From Paraburkholderia sp. BL10I2N1 (lineage in GTDB: Bacteria; Pseudomonadota; Gammaproteobacteria; Burkholderiales; Burkholderiaceae), in assembly GCF_004361815.1 (NCBI RefSeq), contig NZ_SNWA01000003.1:372001-436000 (forward strand): DNA of 64,000 nucleotides, given 5' to 3'. Position 1 is the stretch's first letter. Each line of letters begins with the position of its first letter. The position numbers and the translations under genes were made by a program. Positions 33,535 to 40,772 of the stretch are shown here, piece after piece. The notes beneath the pieces were generated by a model that worked only from the letters and a program-made list of their open reading frames with translations, had not been told where the DNA came from and did no database searches.

Positions 33535-33645
33535 GAGGGTTCTCACAAAGGAAACCCGCAAGGAACGTCACCCACAGGGACGTGTCCCTGTGGGAAAGGT
33601 TGAGGTGCCGCGATGCGGCGGTTCGATGCGTCAGACGACGCAGAA
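33535..33645 (-). promoter_or_regulatory. Leader (L3) with GCGTC hairpin and strong CCC-n-GGG stem
   Basis: Minus strand: GCGTC-GTCT-GACGC-ATCGAACC at 33641-33622, then CCCACAGGGA/TCCCTGTGGG (33571-33594), a perfect 10-bp stem with a CACG loop. GGGTT/AACCC can enclose the Shine-Dalgarno region. The loop-to-switch pairing is only about 3 bases (ACG with CGT), so this is a weaker family member. It is internal to the operon. Confidence 0.5.
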
Positions 33646-33659
33646 AAAGGTAACGGGTA

Positions 33660-33905
33660 TTACGCGAAGGCGGTTTGCAGCGCGTTCAGCTGTGCCGCCG
33701 AGAGCGACGATGCCGGCACACTCGCGTGACGACCGACGATCATCAGACCGTACACGTCGGCGAGCGCACGCGCCTGCTGGCAAAGAACCAGCGGCTCGTC
33801 ATTGCCTTGCGGCGCTGGCGAGCGGTTGCGCCACACGTTAATGGCCGCCTCGATCGCTGCTTTCGTGACGTCTGGAGATGCTTCTACTGGGATCGGTTGA
33901 TTCAT
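33660..33905 (-). CDS. DUF3717 family protein
   Basis: An 81-residue protein from ATG 33905 with GTGAGG upstream. The motifs IEAAINVWRNRSP, LVLCQQARALADVYGLMI and a C-terminal LSAAQLNALQTAF fit DUF3717, a small Burkholderiales family of unknown function. It is the first gene of the MoxR operon. Confidence 0.75.
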   Translation of the reverse strand: MNQPIPVEASPDVTKAAIEAAINVWRNRSPAPQGNDEPLVLCQQARALADVYGLMIVGRHASVPASSLSAAQLNALQTAFA

Positions 33906-34082
33906 GGGATGCCTCACAGGTGCGCCCCACGAACCGCTCCCAATGGGACGTGGTCCCAAGGGGCAAAGGAAAGTGCCGGAATCCGGCGGCTCGATGCGTC
34001 ATGGACGCGGGTGATAACTGCCAGTCTAGGCCTCGTGCGGACCAGCTTTGCCTGGAAAGATGCGAATTTCGATCCCGCTTTG
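33906..34082 (-). promoter_or_regulatory. Operon promoter region and pseudoknot/SD-switch leader (L4)
   Basis: Minus strand order: CAAAGC (34082) box with TTTCCAGG, -10-like TAGACT (34028-34023, 54 bases after the box start), GCGTC-CAT-GACGC-ATCGA (34009-33992), then a CCC..GGGA/TCCC..GGG stem (33939-33963) with loop CCACG. The arm CGTGG (33927-33931) can pair with that loop (5 bp), or the overlapping TGGG can pair with CCCA at the start codon. Layout as at 46.8 and 38.4 kb. Confidence 0.6.
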
Positions 34083-34105
34083 AGTTTGGATGCCATGGCA
34101 GGGAC

Positions 34106-34135
34106 GAAAAAAAAGCCGACGCGTGAGCGCCGGCT
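34106..34135 (-). terminator. Intrinsic terminator
   Basis: Minus strand: AGCCGGCGC-TCAC-GCGTCGGCT followed by eight T residues, 28 bases after the stop of the gene ending at 34163. It closes the 38.4-34.2 kb operon. Confidence 0.8.
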
Positions 34136-34162
34136 GGTTCAGGTTCAAAAGAAACGTCTCAA

Positions 34163-35680
34163 TCAGGTTGCCGCCCGGAGGACCGAGCGTGCATAGTCGA
34201 GCGTGCCATCCTTGGCCTTCACGGTGTACCCTTCGCTGCGCTGCGGATGAACCAGCATGTAGATCCTGCTGGCACCACGCGGATAGCTGCGGATTTCCGA
34301 AAAGCCGTTGGCGATGAGCGCGTCGACGTGCTGCGCGCCATTCACGATCAGGCCGTCGGCACCCGTGAACCTGGTGCGTGCGGCCTTCTCCTTTGCGTAA
34401 CGGGCGTCGCGCTCGTTTCGGGCATGCTCCCGGCCTTTGGCGATGCGCGCTTCGCACTCGGCCTGTGCCGCTTCATCATAGCCACACAACGCGAAGATCG
34501 CTCGCCGGCGGGCGACCGGACCGAGACCGCGCAGCTTAACGTCGCACACTTCCCTGATTGCCTGCTTGCAGCACAGGTTATCCTCATCGGCTGTGTCCAG
34601 AACGTCTAGCAGCATGCCGACGTCCGGGCCAGTCACGGCACCGGCAAAGCGGTTCGGCCAGTCGAATGTCCAGCGCCCGTGCTCGAGTAGCGTGATCTGC
34701 CGTCCGAGCTCGTACTGCCTTCGACTCATCTGGCCAGTGCTCTTCGCCTTCTCAAGCCGCTCCAGTTCCCGGTCACGCTGCGTAACCGACAGCAGCTCGC
34801 GCACACGTGAGGCAAGATCCGAAACAGGCGTGCCAACATCGACCGGTTGCTGGTATTTCTCCGGCAGCGGCAGCGGGTCGAGCAGACCACGGTTGAACAG
34901 CATGTCGTCAACTATCACAGGGTCCGCGTCGTCCGGCAGACACTGCATGGCGACGACCAAGGCAGCGGCCATGTCGGGCGTCACCTTCAAGCCCTCGCGC
35001 CGGATGATGCGTGCCAGATGGCGCAGCTTGCACTCCGGCCTCGAGCCGCGGAATTCCGGGACATCCAGCAGCACCGTCGCCCATTCCAGGTCGAACCGGA
35101 ACCGCGCCCTGTCCTGCGCATAGTCGGCGAGAACTGCGGCCGGCACAGGAAGATTCGCCGCCAGCGCATATGCCACATGCACTTCATGCCGCCCGTTCGT
35201 CTGGCCCGAGTCTGGCACACGCGGCCCTTCGGCGGCAAAGCCAAACCGGGCTTTCGCAAGCTGGCCGCACAGTATCGAAAGATCGAACCGCTCGCCGCGC
35301 GTCGCTGCAACTTCCCACTCCCGTTCGAGCTGGTCCGAGGACAGCAGCAACGCCGGCTTCTTCGCGAGATCCAGCAATGCGAAATAGAGGTCCCATTGGC
35401 TGGGGCGGACTTCCCACGGCTGAAGGCGGATACCTTCGCGTGAGAACCACGCCGCGTAGACCTCCTCGAGCATCGCGGAGAAGATTTCCGACGCGGCACC
35501 GGGCTGCCGCAGCGTGAGGACGCCGTTGTAGCGCGTGACTTTGAGCGGCTCGCCATTGCGCGACAGTTGCACGTCGGCAGTTTCGCTCGCGCTTAAGCGG
35601 GCGTCGTTGAGAAACAGCTGGAAAACTTCGATGAGGGTCGTCAACTCAAGGGCTTCACCGGGAAACGAGAGTGTGTACAT
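34163..35680 (-). CDS. Large hypothetical protein
   Basis: A 505-residue protein, not recognised. The start at 35680 is set by the structured leader that ends there. Alpha/beta N-terminal region (MYTLSFPGEALELTTLIEVF), a long helical middle, a charged coiled segment (RVRELLSVTQRDRELERLEKAKSTGQM) and a Lys/Arg/Glu-rich stretch (AKGREHARNERDARYAKEKAARTRF) before a compact C-terminal domain (GLIVNGAQHVDALIANGFSEIRSYPRGASRIYML). Last gene of its operon. Confidence 0.7.
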   Translation of the reverse strand: MYTLSFPGEALELTTLIEVFQLFLNDARLSASETADVQLSRNGEPLKVTRYNGVLTLRQPGAASEIFSAMLEEVYAAWFSREGIRLQPWEVRPSQWDLYFALLDLAKKPALLLSSDQLEREWEVAATRGERFDLSILCGQLAKARFGFAAEGPRVPDSGQTNGRHEVHVAYALAANLPVPAAVLADYAQDRARFRFDLEWATVLLDVPEFRGSRPECKLRHLARIIRREGLKVTPDMAAALVVAMQCLPDDADPVIVDDMLFNRGLLDPLPLPEKYQQPVDVGTPVSDLASRVRELLSVTQRDRELERLEKAKSTGQMSRRQYELGRQITLLEHGRWTFDWPNRFAGAVTGPDVGMLLDVLDTADEDNLCCKQAIREVCDVKLRGLGPVARRRAIFALCGYDEAAQAECEARIAKGREHARNERDARYAKEKAARTRFTGADGLIVNGAQHVDALIANGFSEIRSYPRGASRIYMLVHPQRSEGYTVKAKDGTLDYARSVLRAAT

Positions 35681-35755
35681 GGGTAGATGCCTATCAGAAT
35701 GGAGAAAGGGCAACCACCCATCGGGGCAGCTGCCCCGGATCGGGAAAGAAACAGC
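35681..35755 (-). promoter_or_regulatory. Pseudoknot/SD-switch leader (L5)
   Basis: Minus strand: CCC-GATC-CGGGGCA/TGCCCCG-AT-GGG stem (35717-35744). The GGCAGC near the loop can pair with GTTGCC just downstream, and the adjacent ATGGGT can pair with ACCCAT that includes the start codon. The stem is more symmetrical than in other members, so the loop arm is partly inside it. Confidence 0.5.
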
Positions 35756-35760
35756 TGGGT

Positions 35761-36171
35761 TCAGTCGATGTCGAGCAGACGCGCGACAACGGCTGCGACC
35801 GCCCACGCCTGTGAGCGCGAGCGAGTCTTGATACGCATGAGCGGTAGCGAGCGCCAGAATCCGCCTTCGCCCTGTTCAACGAACTGGACGAAATCGGTCT
35901 GCACGATCCAGCCTTCCGAGGTACCGCGTTCGACCGACAGGCTCACGCGCCGACGCCGGACCGAGGTCTCCGGCCACGGAGACGACGGGCGCAGACCATA
36001 GGCCGCCTCGTCAGCATCGCCAAAGTGGTTGGCGAGCGACACCCACTCGGGCTCGATCTCGGTCTTTCGGAGCGCCTGCTCAACCTGGCGCACCACTTCC
36101 GAAACGGTCTTACCAACGGGATCAAACGGGGCGGACGCGAGCGCGACCGGCAAATCGAGAACATCGGACAT
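35761..36171 (-). CDS. Hypothetical protein
   Basis: A 136-residue protein starting MSDVLDLPVALASAPFDPVGKTV; not recognised. GGAG precedes the ATG within a small GGAG/CTCC pair. Mixed alpha/beta, ending in a basic helix (IKTRSRSQAWAVAAVVARLLDID). Inside the 38.4-34.2 kb operon. Confidence 0.7.
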   Translation of the reverse strand: MSDVLDLPVALASAPFDPVGKTVSEVVRQVEQALRKTEIEPEWVSLANHFGDADEAAYGLRPSSPWPETSVRRRRVSLSVERGTSEGWIVQTDFVQFVEQGEGGFWRSLPLMRIKTRSRSQAWAVAAVVARLLDID

Positions 36172-36185
36172 GGAGACTCCAGAAA

Positions 36186-36252
36186 CAGAAAAGCCGCCCC
36201 CGAAGGAGCGGCCTTTTAAAATGGTCGGGCCACCGTCGATGGTGGCCCGAAG
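36186..36252 (-). terminator. Two hairpins, one terminator-like, in the leader of gene 35761-36171
   Basis: Minus strand: GGGCCACC-ATCGAC-GGTGGCCC, then GGCCGCTCC-TTCG-GGGGCGGC with TTTTCTG, 15-25 bases before the ATG at 36171. The second is a rho-independent terminator shape placed in a leader. Confidence 0.55.
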
Positions 36253-36263
36253 TCAGGTGTTGC

Positions 36264-36389
36264 CTAGTGCGGAACGCGAGGATGCCGACGTTCGCGATCC
36301 GCTTTCCGGCCAAGGTTGCTCATGTACATGCCGTAGCCACATACAAGCACCCCAATAGCCGTCACGAATAGTCCGAAACCCATGGTCAT
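36264..36389 (-). CDS. 41-residue membrane peptide
   Basis: MTMGFGLFVTAIGVLVCGYGMYMSNL then a basic tail RKADRERRHPRVPH. One membrane helix followed by an Arg-rich cytoplasmic tail. The ATG at 36389 overlaps the preceding stop as ATGA; the second ATG (36383) is better spaced from GGAG and would give 39 residues. The frame, coupling and transmembrane pattern support a real small gene. Confidence 0.55.
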   Translation of the reverse strand: MTMGFGLFVTAIGVLVCGYGMYMSNLGRKADRERRHPRVPH

Positions 36390-36859
36390 TCTCCGTTCAT
36401 GGTGTCCATGCCTGCATAAAAGAGTAGCACAAACCATACAAACAATATGGCCACGTCAAAGACCGCTGTGAAGGTCCAGACCTGCGTTGAGTGCCAATAA
36501 CCAACGGCGCCGACGATCGACGCCGCCGACAGCGTATGAGCGAAGCGCCCGAACTGCTGGCGCTGGTCTTTCGTCCACGCGTGGCCGACATGGGCTGAAA
36601 TGAACCCCGTTCGGGGCTTTTTCTGCTCAAGCCTGGCCGGTGTCACCGAAAAGCTGCCGTCGACGCGGGCATCGAGTCGAACCGGTCCGCCATTAAGCAT
36701 CGCCGAGACCACAGGCGGAGCTTCAGACGCACTGAACTCCCGAAGGATCGCAGCCAGTCTTTCTGACGGCTGCACGACCTGCAGGTCTTCAACGAACGTC
36801 GCGCGGTCCGTGATCGTCATGCCCGAGGCATATTCGACAAAGATATCGACGATTTCCAT
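36386..36859 (-). CDS. Membrane protein, two C-terminal helices
   Basis: A 157-residue protein with a soluble N-terminal half (MEIVDIFVEYASGMTITDRATF) and two hydrophobic C-terminal segments (TLSAASIVGAVGYW and VFDVAILFVWFVLLFYAGM). Not recognised. Overlaps the downstream small membrane peptide gene. Confidence 0.65.
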   Translation of the reverse strand: MEIVDIFVEYASGMTITDRATFVEDLQVVQPSERLAAILREFSASEAPPVVSAMLNGGPVRLDARVDGSFSVTPARLEQKKPRTGFISAHVGHAWTKDQRQQFGRFAHTLSAASIVGAVGYWHSTQVWTFTAVFDVAILFVWFVLLFYAGMDTMNGE

Positions 36860-36867
36860 CGCAACTC

Positions 36868-37257
36868 CTATCGCCGTTCGTTGTCCAGCCCACCAGCCAG
36901 CCGCAGCCCGCCGAGCAGTGCGTCATATCCCTCGCGGGAAGTGAGTTGCTCGAGCGAGACCGCGTTATCGCCGCCGCCCGACAGATCGACCCGACCGCGT
37001 CGCGTTCGGAACGAGACAGCCACAGATCGCCGCGAGGGAGAATCTGCAACTTCCAGCATGACAGACGGCGTTCGGAGGGTGACCCGACAGCCGCAGCCAC
37101 GGCGTGAGGGTTCGGCAACGATCTCGTGCTCGCCGGAGCGTAGCCTGAGATCGCGCGCAACACGACGCAGCATGCGCGTCGCGTGATCGGTGATGGCGGC
37201 GTCCGTTGCGACACCCGCACTGCGGCGATCGGCGTAGAACACCTTGGGGATTTTCAT
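36868..37257 (-). CDS. Hypothetical basic protein
   Basis: A 129-residue protein starting MKIPKVFYADRRSAGVATDAAITDHATRM. Arg-rich, with a CGC pair in RRGCGCRV. Not recognised. Eight bases separate it from the next gene, so it is co-transcribed with 36386-36859. Confidence 0.6.
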   Translation of the reverse strand: MKIPKVFYADRRSAGVATDAAITDHATRMLRRVARDLRLRSGEHEIVAEPSRRGCGCRVTLRTPSVMLEVADSPSRRSVAVSFRTRRGRVDLSGGGDNAVSLEQLTSREGYDALLGGLRLAGGLDNERR

Positions 37258-37271
37258 GAATGCCTCTGGAA

Positions 37272-37308
37272 AAGAAAAAAGCGAGGCTTCCTTTCGGAAG
37301 ACCTCGCT
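37272..37308 (-). terminator. Terminator-like hairpin in the leader of gene 36868-37257
   Basis: Minus strand: AGCGAGGTCTTCC-GAAA-GGAAGCCTCGCT, an imperfect 12-bp stem, then TTTTTTCTTTTCC, ending 15 bases before the ATG. It lies between the lipoprotein gene and this gene. Confidence 0.65.
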
Positions 37309-37349
37309 ATGCAGGTGAATGCCGGCGACTGCCGGCGAAGAAGACCGCT

Positions 37350-37811
37350 TTAGTGCGTCACGCGCAGACCGGAGTTGCTCGATACCAGCAACACGTGATC
37401 GCCTGGCACGAACCTTTGATCGTCGGGCTGCGTGACGACCAGCATGCGGCCGGCATCGGTGCGCACGACGATCTCGAGGCCCGCGTGATGCGATAAGCCA
37501 GTCGAGATCTTCTGCGTGATGAACCCAGACGCGGCGCCGGTCATCGCGCCCGCGATATAGCGGCCGTTACCGTTGCCGATGACACGGGTTCCGAGAAACG
37601 CGCCCACGCCCGCGCTGATGAGTGTCGTCAGTCCGGAGTTATCCGAACTGGCTTCAATCGTGATGTTGCGCACGCGAACGATGGTGCCCTGCTCAAGGGT
37701 TCCCGCTCGTTGAACGTCAGAGCGCTGGTAGGTATCCGGCGAACCGAAATCCACGCCGGCGCAGGCGGAGAGCAGGGAAACAAGAGCGATGCTGACGATG
37801 AACTTGAACAT
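37350..37811 (-). CDS. Glycine-zipper outer-membrane lipoprotein (SlyB/Pcp-like)
   Basis: A 153-residue lipoprotein. The signal ends in a lipobox LLSACAG (Cys 17). A region QGTIVRVRNITIE, then a glycine-zipper 2TM segment (ISAGVGAFLGTRVIGNGNGRYIAGAMTGAASGF) and a beta-rich tail (LEIVVRTDAGRMLVVTQPDD) match the SlyB/Pcp family. It would sit in the outer membrane. Its leader is one of the cleanest pseudoknot candidates. Confidence 0.82.
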   Translation of the reverse strand: MFKFIVSIALVSLLSACAGVDFGSPDTYQRSDVQRAGTLEQGTIVRVRNITIEASSDNSGLTTLISAGVGAFLGTRVIGNGNGRYIAGAMTGAASGFITQKISTGLSHHAGLEIVVRTDAGRMLVVTQPDDQRFVPGDHVLLVSSNSGLRVTH

Positions 37812-37870
37812 GATTGCCTCAACGAGATGAAGGGCAACCGTCCCGTCAGGATGGTTGCCCTGACGGGAAA
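37812..37870 (-). promoter_or_regulatory. Pseudoknot/SD-switch leader (L6)
   Basis: Minus strand: CCCGTCAGG/CCTGACGGG, a perfect 9-bp stem (37842-37867), with loop GCAACCAT. The loop's GCAACC pairs with GGTTGC (37834-37839), and GGTTGCC alternatively pairs with GGCAATC (37812-37818 side), which contains part of TTGAGG, the Shine-Dalgarno. This is an H-type pseudoknot arrangement with a competing SD hairpin. Confidence 0.7.
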
Positions 37871-37886
37871 GAAAGAAAAGGGGAAT

Positions 37887-38273
37887 TCAGTGAGCGACAG
37901 CGAGGCGAAGCTGCTGATATGCGCGTCGTTCACGAGCCGAAGCCCAACGAACGAAACCGACGAATCCGGCCACTACCGGTGCGATTACGAAGATGAACCA
38001 GAAGCCGACACCCTGAAGCAATGCGCTACGCGCATAGCAGCGTCCAGTGACGGACTCAACCAAAAACGCTGCAAACGAAAGCTGGTGTGAAGCGACCCGA
38101 TCCGTATAGGCATCGAGAGCAGCACGGCCGCCAGCATGCATCAAGTCGAGTTGCCACCTCGCCTCAAACACGCAGCCGAAAATGACAAGTGCACAACCCG
38201 TTGCAGCGAGAACGGCAACGGTCAACCCGAGGTTAAGCGAGGCAATTGCACCTGCCTGTTTGCGATATGACAT
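37887..38273 (-). CDS. Membrane protein, two helices
   Basis: A 128-residue protein with hydrophobic segments LGLTVAVLAATGCALVIFGC and VGFWFIFVIAPVVAGFVGFV around a loop with a cysteine. Not recognised. First gene of the 38.4-34.2 kb operon, with GAGGAG as Shine-Dalgarno inside a hairpin. Confidence 0.65.
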   Translation of the reverse strand: MSYRKQAGAIASLNLGLTVAVLAATGCALVIFGCVFEARWQLDLMHAGGRAALDAYTDRVASHQLSFAAFLVESVTGRCYARSALLQGVGFWFIFVIAPVVAGFVGFVRWASARERRAYQQLRLAVAH

Positions 38274-38497
38274 GGAACGGCTCCTCTTAAAGCGGGAGCC
38301 GGTCCCGTTGGGGTGCTCCCAACAGGGTCAGACGGGTTTGGCCCGTCGTGGAGGACCGGCATTTGCCGGTCAAAGGTTCAAGCACTCCAGCACGCCGGAG
38401 TGTTCAGTCGATGCGCAAAAGCGCGGGGAATGACTCCAGTCTATGGGTATTAACAGACCGCGGACCTCGGAAACCTCCCGAAAACCATAGCGCTTTC
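38274..38497 (-). promoter_or_regulatory. Operon promoter region and pseudoknot/SD-switch leader (L7)
   Basis: Minus strand order: GAAAGC (38497) - GTTTTC - GTTTCC box, -10-like TAGACT (38443-38438, 54 bases after the box start), GCGC-TTTT-GCGC-ATCGA (38426-38409), then stem CCTGTTGGG/CCCAACGGG (38304-38327). GGAGC of its loop can pair with GCTCC, and GGCTCC (38295-38300) alternatively pairs with GGAGCC (38279-38284), which is the Shine-Dalgarno. Confidence 0.65.
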
Positions 38498-38525
38498 ATC
38501 TCACGCGTCCGCGCGGTAACGAAGC

Positions 38526-38551
38526 TTGACTTCTCGTGGCATCTGCGAAGA
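38526..38551 (+). promoter_or_regulatory. TTGACTT-type promoter
   Basis: CTTGACTT at 38525-38532, followed by GAAGAT 15 bases on, about 55 bases before the truncated PP-loop gene. It is 30 bases from the minus-strand operator box, again a divergent pair. Confidence 0.4.
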
Positions 38552-38585
38552 TGAATCAGAATCACCCAGCTCACTTCGACACGCC

Positions 38586-38951
38586 ATGCCCTCTCAGATC
38601 ATCGACCTTTCGACGCTCCGCCATAAAATCGGATTCCGGGTCGCCAGCGTCACGCGCTTCGTGACCAGCACGCCCGAAGTTGATGCGCTACTCGATTCAG
38701 ACTCCGTCGTTGCGATCGGGGTCAGCGGCGGGAAAGACAGCGTTGCATGTGCGCTGGCCGTCGCCCGCCATCTTGATCTCATCGGCCATACCGGGCCGCG
38801 CGTACTGGTACATGCGGACCTCGGCCGCGTCGAGTGGAAAGACAGTGCGCCTGCGTGCGACCGACTCGCCGCTCGGGTCTCCAGCCCGTCTACGAGGGCA
38901 ATTGATGAGGTTGCGGCCGCACTACCCCGCCAGATCGAGCTTGCCTTTTGA
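38586..38951 (+). CDS. Truncated PP-loop (PAPS reductase-like) protein
   Basis: A 121-residue protein with the ATP pyrophosphatase P-loop GVSGGKDSVACALAVARHL and LVHADLGRVEWKDSAPACDRLAAR, the start of a phage/plasmid PAPS reductase-family domain. The usual protein is 250-400 residues, so over half is missing. The last 24 residues (VSSPSTRAIDEVAAALPRQIELAF) do not look native. A frameshift into LQPVYEGN then a stop is also visible. Probably a decayed gene. Confidence 0.6.
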   Translation: MPSQIIDLSTLRHKIGFRVASVTRFVTSTPEVDALLDSDSVVAIGVSGGKDSVACALAVARHLDLIGHTGPRVLVHADLGRVEWKDSAPACDRLAARVSSPSTRAIDEVAAALPRQIELAF

Positions 38952-38965
38952 CGGCGTGACGGACG

Positions 38966-39001
38966 AAAAAAAAAGCGCCGCCCGTTTGAGGGGCGGCGCT
39001 G
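38966..39001 (-). terminator. Intrinsic terminator
   Basis: Minus strand: AGCGCCGCCC-CTCAAA-CGGGCGGCGCT followed by nine T residues, 37 bases after the stop of gene 39038-40102. It also follows the convergent plus gene at 38951. Confidence 0.85.
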
Positions 39002-39037
39002 GTTTAAGAGACGCGGCGATTGCCGCAACAACACAGA

Positions 39038-40102
39038 CTACGCAAGGCAAAGTTCGAACTGGGACGCCAGGTCAGCCGTCTCGATTGCGGTCGCCACCGC
39101 CGGCACATCCCAATGCACCTGGGATGCGTCGAGCGAGCACAGCTTGTATTTCAGAGCCCGTTCATGTTCTCCAGACAGCTGAGAAAACCGAAACGAGAAC
39201 TCTTCGGGCGCCTGCGCCCCTTCTGCCGCGTGGCCGAGCCGTTGCGCCAGCTCATCAGCCGACCGCCTGTGCCAGGCGCCACTGGATGCGTCGCGGCGCA
39301 CGGTGACATTGGTCTCGCCGGGCACTGGCTCCGGATCCCTGAGTGCCTCACGCACAATTGGAATCGCCTTCGCGGCAAACCCTGGGAACTCCAGTTCGCG
39401 CGCATAGGCGACATCGGTCACGAAATCCTGAAGCGCCGAATAGGCCCATCCGGACTCGCGCCACGGCATCGAGCCGATCGCCATCAACAGGTTTGAAGAG
39501 TCCACAGCGAGGCACCGCACCTTCGGCATTGCGGCAAGTGGATCCTTCGCCGCCTTTGGAACCGGCACCTGAAACGGCACGGTACGACAGTCCCCCGCGT
39601 CGAAAATCCGCCACGGCGCGAGAACGTGTCCCTCGCCGTATAGCGCGAGGAGCAGATCGGCGTCAGCGTGCAGGGAGGCTATAAATCCACCCTTCACGAT
39701 CCCGTCGTACTGTTTCTCGAAGCCGGAACGGATCATCGCCAGCCGCGCCTCCTCTGCTTTTTCAACAGGAATCGCGGCAGAAAACGACTTCGCGATTTCC
39801 AGCCTGATCTGCGTGTCGTCAAACGGTACCGGATGCGCAAGTTCGCGCTTCCAGGCCTCAATGAAGTTCTCCGGCTTGATGTCGCCCGAGCGGCTTTGCA
39901 GTATGCCGCCGCAGCACGCAGCGGCATGTGCGAAGACCCGGCGCAGTACTGCCTCGCGAGAGCCAAACGCCACAGCGCTCCATCGATCGTGGTGCGGGAC
40001 GACGTTCTTCTCATAGGTCCGTTCAAAGAGAACATACGCCAGTTCGCCGTCCGCCTTGTGGAACGCGGCAGCACGCTTGCCGGTAATAACAGTTGCACCC
40101 AT
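39038..40102 (-). CDS. Hypothetical protein in the PRTRC operon
   Basis: A 354-residue protein from ATG 40102 (CGGAGC Shine-Dalgarno). Not recognised. It starts MGATVITGKRAAAFHKADGELAYVLFERTYEKN; the middle has LHADADLLLALYGEGHVLAPWRIFDAGDCRTVPFQVP and the C-terminal third a short basic helix. Last gene before the terminator of the PRTRC transcription unit. Confidence 0.7.
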   Translation of the reverse strand: MGATVITGKRAAAFHKADGELAYVLFERTYEKNVVPHHDRWSAVAFGSREAVLRRVFAHAAACCGGILQSRSGDIKPENFIEAWKRELAHPVPFDDTQIRLEIAKSFSAAIPVEKAEEARLAMIRSGFEKQYDGIVKGGFIASLHADADLLLALYGEGHVLAPWRIFDAGDCRTVPFQVPVPKAAKDPLAAMPKVRCLAVDSSNLLMAIGSMPWRESGWAYSALQDFVTDVAYARELEFPGFAAKAIPIVREALRDPEPVPGETNVTVRRDASSGAWHRRSADELAQRLGHAAEGAQAPEEFSFRFSQLSGEHERALKYKLCSLDASQVHWDVPAVATAIETADLASQFELCLA

Positions 40103-40189
40103 TTTCAGCTCCGATTTGTAAATGCGGAGCAGCCCCAAACGGGCTGCTACCCGCTGGGGAAGAAGAAAAAGCCGCCCGTGAGGGGCGGC
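40103..40189 (-). promoter_or_regulatory. Terminator hairpin plus pseudoknot/SD-switch leader (L8)
   Basis: Minus strand: GCCGCCC-CTCA-CGGGCGGC-like stem with TTTTTCTTC (40171-40189), then CCCCA-CGGG/CCCG-TGGGG (40133-40159) with loop TAGCAG. CTGCT (40128-40132) can pair with the loop AGCAG, and the overlapping GCTCCG (40125-40130) alternatively pairs with CGGAGC (40108-40113), the Shine-Dalgarno. Confidence 0.65.
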
Positions 40190-40200
40190 CATCACGACTG

Positions 40201-40683
40201 CTATCGTGCTGGCATGTCAGCGAACATCACGAATGAATGTACGCACGACACGATGAAATACATCCAGAACAGGAAGAGCGCCCCGAATTCGACACCCTCG
40301 ACGCCAAAGCCGGCGCAGGCTCCGAAAAGCGCAACGGCAAGCACGGCGAACTTCGGAAAGGCGTGCCCCACCAGAAGCGAGCGCAAGCCACGCACGACCC
40401 ATTCCCACGCCGAACCCTGTTTGCGTTCGGCCAATGTCCGGGCAACGAGCAGCAAGCAGATACCGCCCAGTGCAACAGCCAGCGTCTTGCCGAGATTCGG
40501 CGCCGACATCTCATATGACAGGACGCGCGAATGCGCCTGCAACGCCGGCCAGCTGCCTGCCGGAGCAAGATGCTGCCAGGCGAACACGACGACCAGCGGC
40601 CAGAGCGCATGCACGCGCTTGCTCCAGAACAGGATTGCCATGCTCTGGAAGGATTTCAGTTGAATCAGTACGTCTTTTTTCAT
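40201..40683 (-). CDS. Membrane protein, three or four helices
   Basis: A 160-residue protein starting MKKDVLIQLKSFQSMAILFWSKR. Hydrophobic segments: LWPLVVVFAWQHLAP, LGKTLAVALGGICLLLVARTL, FAVLAVALFGACAGFGV and ALFLFWMYFIVSCVHSFVMF. Not recognised. Lies after the PRTRC ThiF gene and its hairpin. Confidence 0.7.
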   Translation of the reverse strand: MKKDVLIQLKSFQSMAILFWSKRVHALWPLVVVFAWQHLAPAGSWPALQAHSRVLSYEMSAPNLGKTLAVALGGICLLLVARTLAERKQGSAWEWVVRGLRSLLVGHAFPKFAVLAVALFGACAGFGVEGVEFGALFLFWMYFIVSCVHSFVMFADMPAR

Positions 40684-40735
40684 GCTAGAACCCGTAAGTG
40701 GAATGTGGCGATCCCGAGGGAGCACCGGTGTATAG

Positions 40736-40768
40736 CGAAAAACGCCGCTCCCTGGTACAGGAAGCGGC
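40736..40768 (-). terminator. Intrinsic terminator after PRTRC ThiF gene
   Basis: Minus strand: GCCGCTTCC-TGTACCA-GGGAGCGGC followed by GTTTTTC, five bases past the ThiF stop at 40773. It may only partly stop transcription, as the next gene follows in 50 bases. Confidence 0.7.
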
Positions 40769-40772
40769 GCGG

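Noticed and set aside
33535..34082. Possible CRISPR array or simple repeat array from the recurring hairpins
   Set aside because: The repeats are far apart, each tied to a gene start, and differ in sequence; no spacer pattern and no cas genes.
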